Source: Gemmatimonadota bacterium (lineage in GTDB: Bacteria > Gemmatimonadota > Gemmatimonadetes > Gemmatimonadales > Gemmatimonadaceae). From it: 5,166 bases of DNA. The stretch is from the NCBI GenBank assembly GCA_003142495.1, contig PLMM01000303.1, positions 1 to 5,166 of the forward strand, given 5' to 3'. Each line of letters opens with the position of its first letter. Position 1 is the stretch's first letter. The position numbers were made by a program, and so were the translations under genes. A model generated the notes under the pieces. That model searched no databases. It saw nothing but the letters and a program-made list of their open reading frames with translations, and had not been told where the DNA came from. This document shows, one piece after another, positions 1 through 5,166 of the stretch.

Positions 1-60
1 CGATTCGGCTGGACATTGCAACGACATCAGTACAACGGGTACGAACATGCGGGCCCGTAA
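1..60 (+). CDS. Possible C-terminal tail of an unidentified protein (partial)
   Basis: Reading from base 1 in frame 1 gives 19 codons and a TAA stop at 58-60. The peptide is RFGWTLQRHQYNGYEHAGP, rich in aromatic and polar residues and compatible with the end of a real protein. It is too short to assign to a family. If real, this gene converges on the kinase gene. A competing reading exists on the minus strand: an ATG at 48 opens a hydrophobic 16-codon stretch (MFVPVVLMSLQCPAES) that could start a secreted protein running off the left edge. Neither reading can be settled from this window. Confidence 0.25.
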   Translation, partial: RFGWTLQRHQYNGYEHAGP

Positions 61-279
61 TGAGTTGCGTTATTCACGTCGGCTCGTTGCCGGCGTGTCG
101 AACCGTTCCCGATCGGTGCACGAAACTCTGCGGCACGCCGCGTCCCGCGCCGATCCAGGCGCGTGACAGGGATCACATGATTCAATTTACGACAGAGTGC
201 CGCAACCCCCTGAAAGCTACTTTGCCACTCTATGGCGCTAATGCACCAACTGGCGCCGCTTCCAGTGATGGTGGAGGCC

Positions 280-297
280 CGCTACGTGATAGTAGCG
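280..297. repeat. Perfect 6-bp hairpin just downstream of the kinase gene
   Basis: CGCTAC (280-285) and GTAGCG (292-297) are exact reverse complements around a 6-base loop. On the minus strand it begins about 28 bases after the kinase stop codon. No U-tract follows on that strand, so it is not a standard intrinsic terminator. It could be an mRNA 3'-end hairpin or chance. The rest of 61-325 shows no convincing gene. An 83-codon plus-strand frame through it (60-311) has no protein-like features. Confidence 0.3.
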
Positions 298-325
298 TAA
301 ATTCCCACTAAGAACGGACATCGGT

Positions 326-1999
326 TCAGGGGCAGTCGGGAGCCGATGTTGCTCCGTGCGCGAGCGCCAAATCGCGCTCCGCTTTGCACGCAGCGCGGTT
401 CTGCGAAAGCGCCTCGCTGATCTCGCGCTTGAGCGAACGAATCTGCGACACATCCGCGTACTTTTTCGCGAGAGGCGTGATCTTGTCCTGCGCGTTGCCG
501 AAGCGCACGACCGCGCCGTCGTACTGACCCTCGTTCATCCGCTGCTTGCCGACGTTCAGGTCTTCGCGGATGGGTGCGAGCATGTCATCGACCTGATCGG
601 ATGACAGCGTGGCCTTCGGCGGATCGGATGCGGCGGGCTTCGCGGGGGTGCTGTCGGCCGCCGGCGTGACAGCGGCAGGCGGCGTCGAATCGTGCGGAAC
701 GGTGGCGGACGTGCTGTCCTTCTTCGTGCTGTCCGTCGCAGGCACCACCGGCGGCGTCGTCGTCGGCGCGGGTGCAGTCGTGGCGGCCACGGTCACCGGC
801 ACCTTCTGCGAGTTCCAGTAGTACCAGCCGCCGCCGCCTACGAGCAGCAGCGCGACGAGAATGCCGAGGATGAGTCCCACGGGGGATCCCGACTTCTCGA
901 TCTCGGGGAGCGGGAGCTCTTCGTTCGAGCGATCGCGCCGCCCAGCGCCGCCGCCGCCGAGCGGACGCACTTCGGTTCTGGCGGCGTGATTGAAGGGCTG
1001 GAGCTCGACCGTGCCCGTGCTCGTGAGCGCGGACTCGGGCATCGTCGCGACAGCGGTGACGAGCTCGCGCCCGAACTGGCTCACGTGCTGATATCTGTCG
1101 GCCGGATGATTCGCGAGCGCCTTGTCCATCACCGTCTGCAGCTCCGCCGGCCATACCACATCGTTCCGAATCTCGGCCAGCGTGCGCGGCTTCTCGGTGA
1201 GGCGCATGATGAGCGCCTCGCGCGAGACGACGCTCGGGAATGGCAGCTGTCCCGTGAGCATGTTGAAGGTGACGAGGCCGAGCGAGTAGATGTCGGTGCG
1301 CGAGTCGAGCTGGTCGCCGCCGAGTTGCTCGGGGGACATGTACTCGGGCGTGCCGATCGCGAGCCCGGTTTTGGTGACCTTCTGATCGTCGGCCTCCATC
1401 GCCTTCGCAATGCCGAAGTCGACGACCTTCGCGACATCCTCGCCCGCGCGGCCGCGCGCGATCATGATGTTGTCGGGCTTGAGATCCCTATGAATGATGC
1501 CCATGTCGTGCGCCGCTTCGAGAGCGGAGGCGACCTGCTGCCCGATGTCCGCCGCGCGCGCAGCGGTGAGGGCGCCGTGGCGCTCGATGATCTTCGTGAG
1601 CGGCTCGCCGTCGACGAACTCCATCGCGAGATAGATGAGCCCCTCGGGCGTCTCACCGAAATCGTAGATGGCGGCGACGTTCGGATGCTGGATCTGGCTC
1701 GCGTTGGATGCTTCGCGATTGAAGCGCGAGATGGCGTCGGGGTCGTGCACCATTCCCTGGTGCAGGACTTTCACGGCGCTCTTCCGCTTCATCTTCACGT
1801 GCTCGGCGAGATACACCTGCCCCATCCCGCCCTCGCCAATGCGGCGAATGACGTGATAGCGATCGGCGAGAATGGAGCCCACGAGATCGCTTCCCGGTGG
1901 AGCACGAAGCGTGGAGCCGTCGCGCGGGCAAAAGCGCTGGTCCATGTCGTACGTGCTGCCGCACTGCGGGCAAGTCTTTTGGGGAGCGGTGGTGGACAA
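326..1999 (-). CDS. Membrane-anchored Hanks-type Ser/Thr protein kinase with N-terminal zinc-ribbon motif
   Basis: This gene encodes a 557-residue kinase expected to phosphorylate Ser/Thr on cytoplasmic targets, including itself. The N-terminus carries a short zinc-ribbon-like motif, CPQCG (10-14) and CPRDG (24-28), with Asp in place of the fourth Cys. The kinase domain (about 48-320) has every core element: glycine loop GEGGMG (55-60), Lys77 in AVKVL, the probable helix-C Glu96, catalytic HRDLKPDN (170-177, an RD kinase), DFG (194-196) and GTPEYMSPE (216-224). A basic and acidic juxtamembrane stretch leads to one membrane helix (about 374-395). Beyond it, presumably in the periplasm, lie an Ala/Pro/Ser/Thr-rich linker (about 402-463) with four DST motifs and a helical, TPR-like C-terminal domain with Cys538 and Cys556. 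The TTG start at 1999 is inferred because it lies just before the zinc ribbon; the next Met (residue 19) would remove the first CxxC. No clear Shine-Dalgarno is seen. An open frame runs on to an ATG at 2350, but that stretch has antisense-like composition and overlaps a better plus-strand coding signal. The ligand and targets are unknown. Confidence 0.93.
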   Translation of the reverse strand: MSTTAPQKTCPQCGSTYDMDQRFCPRDGSTLRAPPGSDLVGSILADRYHVIRRIGEGGMGQVYLAEHVKMKRKSAVKVLHQGMVHDPDAISRFNREASNASQIQHPNVAAIYDFGETPEGLIYLAMEFVDGEPLTKIIERHGALTAARAADIGQQVASALEAAHDMGIIHRDLKPDNIMIARGRAGEDVAKVVDFGIAKAMEADDQKVTKTGLAIGTPEYMSPEQLGGDQLDSRTDIYSLGLVTFNMLTGQLPFPSVVSREALIMRLTEKPRTLAEIRNDVVWPAELQTVMDKALANHPADRYQHVSQFGRELVTAVATMPESALTSTGTVELQPFNHAARTEVRPLGGGGAGRRDRSNEELPLPEIEKSGSPVGLILGILVALLLVGGGGWYYWNSQKVPVTVAATTAPAPTTTPPVVPATDSTKKDSTSATVPHDSTPPAAVTPAADSTPAKPAASDPPKATLSSDQVDDMLAPIREDLNVGKQRMNEGQYDGAVVRFGNAQDKITPLAKKYADVSQIRSLKREISEALSQNRAACKAERDLALAHGATSAPDCP

Positions 2000-2036
2000 C
2001 GGATCGCGGGGTAAAGGACGGCGTGCCAGCGCGGGA

Positions 2037-2090
2037 CTCCCGGGAGGGAGCCCAGCACAAGATAAGACGAAACGTGATAGTGCGGTGCAA
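2037..2090 (-). promoter_or_regulatory. Candidate kinase promoter and 5'-leader hairpin
   Basis: On the minus strand, a TTGCAC box (2090-2085) is followed after 17 bases by TCTTAT (2067-2062), which matches the sigma-70 -10 consensus at four of six positions. Transcription would start near 2055 and leave a leader of about 56 bases before the TTG at 1999. The leader contains a GC-rich hairpin (stem 2037-2041 with 2046-2050, loop 2042-2045). No Shine-Dalgarno lies within 15 bases of the TTG. The -35 match is poor, so this is a candidate only. Confidence 0.3.
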
Positions 2091-2092
2091 CA

Positions 2093-2118
2093 GGGGCGGG
2101 AAGAGGGAGGGCCGGGGG
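2093..2118 (+). other. G-quadruplex motif upstream of the kinase promoter
   Basis: Five guanine runs of three or more lie within 26 bases: 2093-2096, 2098-2100, 2105-2107, 2109-2111 and 2114-2118. The loops are 1, 4, 1 and 2 bases. This satisfies the usual G3+N1-7 pattern with one run to spare. A further run of six Gs lies at 2128-2133. The motif is on the strand that would be the template for the kinase and starts three bases from the candidate -35 box. The match to the pattern is certain; formation in the cell is inference. Confidence 0.55.
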
Positions 2119-2164
2119 CGTGATGGTGGGGGGTAGCGGCGGGATGCCTGGGGAGAGCCGCTCC

Positions 2165-2311
2165 GGGCTCGGTCGAGTCAACCTTCACATTCCGGATGGA
2201 CCGCTCGTCTCGAACAGTTTGACCTACTCCGTAGACGTCGTGCCAACCAGCGGCGCGACGATCGCGGAGAACAGCTTCATCATCACGGTGCTCGACACGG
2301 TCACTCACTAG
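2165..2311 (+). pseudogene. Orphan C-terminal coding fragment of unknown family
   Basis: From about 2165 to the TAG at 2309-2311 the plus strand encodes a protein-like segment that includes VNLHIPDGPLVSNSLTY and ends ENSFIITVLDTVTH. Alternating hydrophobic and polar residues suggest beta strands of the Ig-like kind found at the ends of bacterial surface proteins. By my count about 80% of codons end in G or C, as expected of a real gene in this genome. The same frame upstream is glycine-rich and follows the G-tract, then meets a TAG at 2078. The possible starts (GTG 2120, ATG 2123, ATG 2144) have little support. It is best read as the surviving 3' end of a lost gene. A small intact protein of 50-63 residues starting in 2120-2144 is possible but less likely. 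Confidence 0.4.
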
Positions 2312-2396
2312 GGCGATCACATCCAACCGATCGATGGCGCCGTGCGCCATCCTTCTGGTGTTTCCGTGCGCAAGCGTGGGCGACAGCGTTCGTTCC

Positions 2397-2427
2397 GCTT
2401 GAGGAAGCTCAAGCAGAACCTTAGGTT
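2397..2427 (+). promoter_or_regulatory. Candidate tRNA-Cys promoter overlapping an inverted repeat
   Basis: TTGAGG (2399-2404) is separated by 17 bases from TAGGTT (2422-2427), which keeps the conserved T, A and final T of a -10 box. Transcription would start near 2434, about three bases before the tRNA. The -35 box lies inside a perfect 7-bp inverted repeat, GCTTGAG (2397-2403) and CTCAAGC (2408-2414), around GAAG. That repeat could be an operator-like site, a hairpin ending a transcript from the left, or chance. No T-run follows it. Confidence 0.4.
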
Positions 2428-2436
2428 ACGTGTTCT

Positions 2437-2508
2437 GGCGCGGTAGCCAAGTGGTAAGGCAGCGGTCTGCAAAACCGCTATTCGCCGGTTCGATTCCGGC
2501 TCGCGCCT
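2437..2508 (+). tRNA. trnC: tRNA-Cys (anticodon GCA)
   Basis: A full cloverleaf can be drawn by eye. The acceptor stem pairs GGCGCGG (2437-2443) with TCGCGCC (2501-2507), closing on one G-U pair. The D stem is GCC/GGC. The anticodon stem pairs GCGGT (2462-2466) with ACCGC (2474-2478) around loop CTGCAAA, giving anticodon GCA at 2469-2471. The variable loop is TATTC, and the T arm pairs GCCGG (2484-2488) with CCGGC (2496-2500) around TTCGATT. The discriminator base is T (2508), as is typical of cysteine tRNAs. No CCA is encoded, so it must be added after transcription. It stands alone, transcribed toward the pump operon. No integrase or second copy of its 3' end is seen here. Confidence 0.97.
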
Positions 2509-2553
2509 CTGTGGGAGAACGACTTAGCCGATCTTGTTTTTCCCGCCTACGCG

Positions 2554-2620
2554 AAGTGGGTCGAAAGTGGGGAGAAGGCCGGAACGGGCCCAAAAGCACG
2601 TCGCGGGACTTGTCGCGGGA
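2554..2620. repeat. Short direct repeats downstream of the tRNA
   Basis: AAGTGGG occurs at 2554-2560 and 2565-2571 (period 11). GTCGCGGGA occurs at 2600-2608 and 2612-2620 (period 12). The two pairs are unrelated to each other. They lie in the 210-base non-coding gap between the tRNA and the convergent ATPase gene, where no open frame looks real. With only two copies each they are weak and could be chance in GC-rich DNA. Confidence 0.3.
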
Positions 2621-2661
2621 GTCGCAGTGAGGTGTTGTGGCTTTTCGAGTGACACAGGCAG

Positions 2662-2722
2662 CTAGCGGCCGTCACACCTCCCCGATGCGGCACTGCCGCA
2701 AGCGGTTCGTGAATGCCGCTAG
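2662..2722. repeat. Nested inverted repeat at the 3' end of the pump operon
   Basis: The outer arms CTAGCGGC (2662-2669) and GCCGCTAG (2715-2722) are exact complements and overlap the ATPase stop codon at 2719-2721. Inside them, TGCGGCA (2686-2692) and TGCCGCA (2694-2700) form a second perfect 7-bp repeat around one base. An operon transcript could fold this into a hairpin right at its stop codon. No U-tract follows on either strand, so a Rho-independent terminator is not shown. RNA 3'-end protection or a protein-binding site are alternatives. Confidence 0.45.
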
Positions 2723-3459
2723 TCCTCGAGTTCTGGAAGCGTCTTCAGAACCTCCGATGCTCGCGGTCGCTCGCGAATGGAGTCGTCCTTTCGAATCGTG
2801 CCATCACGGAACACGATGATGCGCTTGGCGAACTGCGCGATGTCCGGCTCGTGCGTCACCATCACGATCGTGAGTCCCTGATCGTTGAGGTTCTGTAGCA
2901 CCTCCATGATCTCGATCGACGTGCGGCTATCGAGATTGCCCGTCGGCTCGTCCGCGAACAGAATGGATGGGTGGTTCACGAGTGCGCGGGCAATCGCGAC
3001 GCGTTGCTGTTGTCCGCCCGACATCTGCGATGGAAAGTGGTTCGCGCGATCGGCGAGCCCGACGAGGGTCAAAGCGTCGAGCGAGCGCTTCACTCGCTCC
3101 GCAGCGTCGATTTTCGAGTAGAGCGTCGGCAATGCGGTATTCTCGAGCGCCGTGGTGCGCGCGAGCAGATTGAATCCCTGGAAGACAAATCCAAGTTTGC
3201 GATTGCGGATCCCCGCGAGGGTTTTCTTGTCCAGTCCGGAGACGTCCACGCCTTCCAACAGGTATCGTCCGGCCGAAGGCCGGTCCAGGCAACCGAGGAT
3301 GTTCATGAGCGTCGACTTGCCGCTTCCACTTGCGCCCATGACCGCAACGAATCCCCCCCGCTCGACCTGGACGCTCACGCCACGCAGGGCGTGCACACGC
3401 GTCTCCCCCATCGTGTAGTACTTGTGAACGTCTTCGACGCTCAGGACCGCGCCGGTCAT
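2719..3459 (-). CDS. ABC transporter ATP-binding protein (MacB/LolD type)
   Basis: This is the 246-residue cytoplasmic ATPase that would power the export pump encoded upstream. The motifs are complete and in order: Walker [10 protein letters not shown] (42-50), Q-loop Gln94, signature MSGGQQQR (146-153, Met in place of the usual Leu), Walker B ILFADEP (166-172) with catalytic Glu171, D-loop NLDS (175-178) and the switch histidine His203 in MVTHEP. The length and the N-terminal pattern ([23 protein letters not shown]) match the stand-alone ATPases that pair with FtsX-like permeases in lipoprotein-release and macrolide-export systems. The ATG at 3459 is chosen because it places the first beta strand at the usual distance. 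A GTG at 3480 would add seven residues, and neither start has a clear ribosome-binding site. It follows the adaptor gene by 36 bases and is the last gene of the operon. The C-terminal tail after about residue 225 is charged. Confidence 0.95.
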   Translation of the reverse strand: MTGAVLSVEDVHKYYTMGETRVHALRGVSVQVERGGFVAVMGASGSGKSTLMNILGCLDRPSAGRYLLEGVDVSGLDKKTLAGIRNRKLGFVFQGFNLLARTTALENTALPTLYSKIDAAERVKRSLDALTLVGLADRANHFPSQMSGGQQQRVAIARALVNHPSILFADEPTGNLDSRTSIEIMEVLQNLNDQGLTIVMVTHEPDIAQFAKRIIVFRDGTIRKDDSIRERPRASEVLKTLPELED

Positions 3460-3495
3460 CACGCCATCGTCGTTGACCACCGGCCCGTAACCTGG

Positions 3496-4830
3496 CTACC
3501 GGCGTACTGCATTGCCTGATGGGCCCGAGGTCGTTGGCGAGAGTGAGCCCGTCACCACCTCGTCGCCAGCGCCGAGCGCGCCTCGGAGCACACGGGTGAT
3601 TTCCGTGTACGCGTGATCGGTGAGACCGATCGCGACCTGCACAGGCACGATGGTCTTATCCGCCTGAAGCTTCCACACTACAACGCTCTCGGCGCGTCCC
3701 AGTCGAGGAGCTGCGACCGTCGCTACTGACGCCATCGGCGCAGATGGCGCTCGATCACGTTCGTTCGCTTCGATTTGTTGATCGACGTCAATCCCATACT
3801 TCGCGTAGAGTGCGTGCAACGCTTCTGCGGTGACGGGGGGACTATAGCGCAAGGCGCCATTCGGAATCTTGAGGACGCCGTGCACCGTGGCCACCGGCAC
3901 GGTCACATAGGCGGTCATTCCAGGAAAGATCTTGAGCTCAGGGTTGTTGAAGTCGATAATGGCATCGTACGTCACCACGTTCTGCACTGTGGTCGCATTC
4001 ATTCGAATCTGGCTCACCGTGCCCGTGAATGTCTCCTTCGGAAATGCATCGACCTTGAAAGTCACCTGCGCGCCGACCTTGATCCGGCTAACGTCCGACT
4101 CGTCTGCCTTCGCGTAGAGCTGCATCCGCGTGAGGTCCTGCGCAATCGTGAAAATCGTGGGCGCTTGCAGCGACGCCGCCACGGTCTGTCCCACATCGAC
4201 ATTTCGCGCGACGACGATCCCGTCGATTGGAGAGCGGATGACGGTGTGATCGACGTTCGTTCGCGCGATCGCGACCGCCGCATCCTTTTGTTTGATCTGC
4301 GCCCTGGCCTGCACGACATTTGCGACGGCGCCCGCCACTGAGGCGGCGGCGGCGTCGTAGTTGGATCGTGCCATCTCCAGCTCCTGCTGCGTTGCCAGGT
4401 GTTCGTCAGAGAGTGTCGCGACGCGCTCGTACTCGCCTTTGGTTTGTATCGCAACCGCCTTCGTCCGGTCGACGTTTGCCTCCGCTGCCGTGAGATTTGC
4501 TTGCGCACTTTCCAGATCCGCGACCGCCTGTTGAAGCGCGCCTTGCAGCAACGATGGCTCGATGAGAGCGACGATATCGCCCCTCTTCACGCGGGAATTG
4601 AAGTCGACGTTGAGCTTGGAGATCGTACCGGACACCTGCGAGCCGACCTGCACGGTGCGCACGGCATTTACGGACGCGGTCACGTCCACCACGTCCCGGA
4701 TATCGCCCCGCTCCACCTTGGCTCCGAAATACTCGACGGGATCACTACGGCGCAACTCAAAGGCGGCAACTCCGCCGATGACGATTGCGAGGCACGCGAC
4801 AATCAGCCAGTGCGTCCGCTTCAACTGCAC
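3496..4830 (-). CDS. MacA-type periplasmic adaptor (RND/HlyD-family membrane fusion protein)
   Basis: This 444-residue adaptor would link the inner-membrane ABC permease to an outer-membrane channel. It starts with a basic segment and one membrane anchor (about 8-24, WLIVACLAIVIGGVAAF). The first half-lipoyl motif follows (about 59-91, with VGSQVSGTI and VKRGD). Next comes an Ala/Gln-rich coiled-coil hairpin (about 92-195), the second half-lipoyl (196-231, with RSPIDGIVVARNVDVGQTV), a beta-barrel region (about 232-312) and a membrane-proximal domain to about 430, ending in a Ser/Gly-rich tail. Residues about 331-378 look like an insertion in the membrane-proximal region. The GTG at 4830 is chosen because it puts the anchor right after a short basic N-terminus; a TTG at 4824 is the alternative. 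The open frame continues to 5022, but that part overlaps the permease and is its shadow. The permease stop lies 40 bases upstream and the ATPase 36 bases downstream, supporting one operon. No lipobox is seen, so it is anchored by its helix. Confidence 0.93.
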   Translation of the reverse strand: MQLKRTHWLIVACLAIVIGGVAAFELRRSDPVEYFGAKVERGDIRDVVDVTASVNAVRTVQVGSQVSGTISKLNVDFNSRVKRGDIVALIEPSLLQGALQQAVADLESAQANLTAAEANVDRTKAVAIQTKGEYERVATLSDEHLATQQELEMARSNYDAAAASVAGAVANVVQARAQIKQKDAAVAIARTNVDHTVIRSPIDGIVVARNVDVGQTVAASLQAPTIFTIAQDLTRMQLYAKADESDVSRIKVGAQVTFKVDAFPKETFTGTVSQIRMNATTVQNVVTYDAIIDFNNPELKIFPGMTAYVTVPVATVHGVLKIPNGALRYSPPVTAEALHALYAKYGIDVDQQIEANERDRAPSAPMASVATVAAPRLGRAESVVVWKLQADKTIVPVQVAIGLTDHAYTEITRVLRGALGAGDEVVTGSLSPTTSGPSGNAVRR

Positions 4831-4870
4831 GTCAATGCTCGCTCTCGAGTGGATACCTGATAGCAGGCCG

Positions 4871-5166
4871 TCATTCGTACCGGAGCGACTCGATAGGGTC
4901 GAGCAGAGATGCCTTTCGCGCAGGGTAATAACCGAAGAAAATCCCGACAGCCGCTGAGAACAGCGTCGCGAGCATGATCGCCTCCAGCGACAGTTGCATG
5001 GGCCAGCCGAGTGTGCGGCCAACGACGATCGATGCGACGATCCCGAGGAGCACGCCTGCAGCGCCCCCGACGAGACTGAGCATGACCGACTCGCCGAGGA
5101 ATTGCAGCTGAATGGCGGACTCCGTGGCCCCCACGGCTACGCGGACGCCGATCTCGCGCGTGCGCT
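4871..5166 (-). CDS. MacB/FtsX-type ABC permease, C-terminal part (cut by window edge)
   Basis: The last 97 residues of an integral membrane permease are visible; the gene continues beyond the right edge. The fragment opens with RTREIGVRVAVGAT, the conserved cytoplasmic loop after the large extracytoplasmic domain in MacB-type permeases. Two hydrophobic segments follow (about fragment residues 25-48 and 60-80). It ends with YPARKASLLDPIESLRYE, the characteristic MacB/FtsX terminus. It would pair with the stand-alone ATPase encoded two genes downstream. The TGA stop is at 4871-4873. A GTG at 5134 lies inside the conserved loop and is not the true start. Whether the missing 5' part carries its own ATPase domain, as in a full MacB, cannot be seen, but the separate ATPase makes that unlikely. 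Confidence 0.93.
   Translation of the reverse strand, partial: RTREIGVRVAVGATESAIQLQFLGESVMLSLVGGAAGVLLGIVASIVVGRTLGWPMQLSLEAIMLATLFSAAVGIFFGYYPARKASLLDPIESLRYE

Noticed and set aside
692..2014. A 440-codon plus-strand open frame antisense to the kinase.
   Set aside because: It mirrors the kinase codons, is rich in Arg and Ala with no domain pattern, and is a usual by-product of GC-rich coding DNA. The minus-strand kinase has every catalytic motif.
2000..2350. N-terminal extension of the kinase to the ATG at 2350.
   Set aside because: Low-complexity Pro/Arg/His sequence with no family match by eye, overlapping a better plus-strand coding signal and the candidate promoter.
2513..2548. Possible terminator after the tRNA: GTGGGAGAA pairing with TTTTTCCCGC.
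   Set aside because: The stem needs two G-U pairs and an 18-base loop, and the T-run lies in the stem, not after it.
2554..2620. CRISPR-like or tandem array in the tRNA-ATPase gap.
   Set aside because: Only two copies each of two different short repeats, with spacings of 11-12 bases; no array structure.
2430..2630. A 66-codon plus-strand open frame across the tRNA.
   Set aside because: It translates the tRNA-Cys sequence itself and has no protein-like continuation.
2437..2718. tRNA-Cys as an attachment site for an integrated element.
   Set aside because: No integrase, no repeated tRNA 3' end and no change in gene style within the window; the short direct repeats nearby do not match the tRNA.
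4831..5022. N-terminal extension of the adaptor to 5022.
   Set aside because: It overlaps the permease C-terminus in another frame and would place 64 Arg/Ser/Cys-rich residues before the membrane anchor.

Overview
The window reads as chromosomal DNA from a GC-rich, Gram-negative-type bacterium. A large Ser/Thr kinase with an N-terminal zinc-ribbon motif, TTG/GTG starts, weak ribosome-binding sites and a MacAB-type pump would fit Gemmatimonadota, with Acidobacteriota or Myxococcota as alternatives. This placement comes from protein style and composition, not from a marker gene.

Layout. Bases 1-60 may hold the last codons of a plus-strand gene. Bases 61-325 hold no convincing gene, only a small hairpin (280-297) just past the kinase stop. 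A minus-strand gene (326-1999) encodes a membrane-anchored Hanks-type Ser/Thr protein kinase. The 437-base gap from 2000 to 2436 holds a candidate kinase promoter and leader hairpin, a G-quadruplex motif (2093-2118), a plus-strand stretch that looks like an orphan C-terminal coding fragment ending at 2311, and a candidate tRNA promoter. A plus-strand tRNA-Cys (GCA anticodon) lies at 2437-2508. Bases 2509-2718 are non-coding, with short direct repeats and a nested inverted repeat.

From 2719 to the right edge is a minus-strand operon. In transcription order it holds the C-terminus of a MacB/FtsX-type permease (cut by the window edge), a MacA-type periplasmic adaptor, and a MacB/LolD-type ATPase. 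The gaps are 40 and 36 bases. Together these would form a tripartite ATP-driven export pump: permease and ATPase in the inner membrane, with the adaptor reaching across the periplasm, presumably to a TolC-like outer-membrane channel not present here. The substrate cannot be read from the sequence.

The kinase and pump are separated by the convergently placed tRNA and share no visible regulatory site, so no functional link is claimed. The gene families are ordinary. The points most worth a second look are the G4 motif beside the kinase promoter, the orphan coding fragment, the kinase's probable TTG start and its DST-repeat extracytoplasmic linker, and the insertion in the adaptor's membrane-proximal region. 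I see no evidence of a new defence or mobile system.
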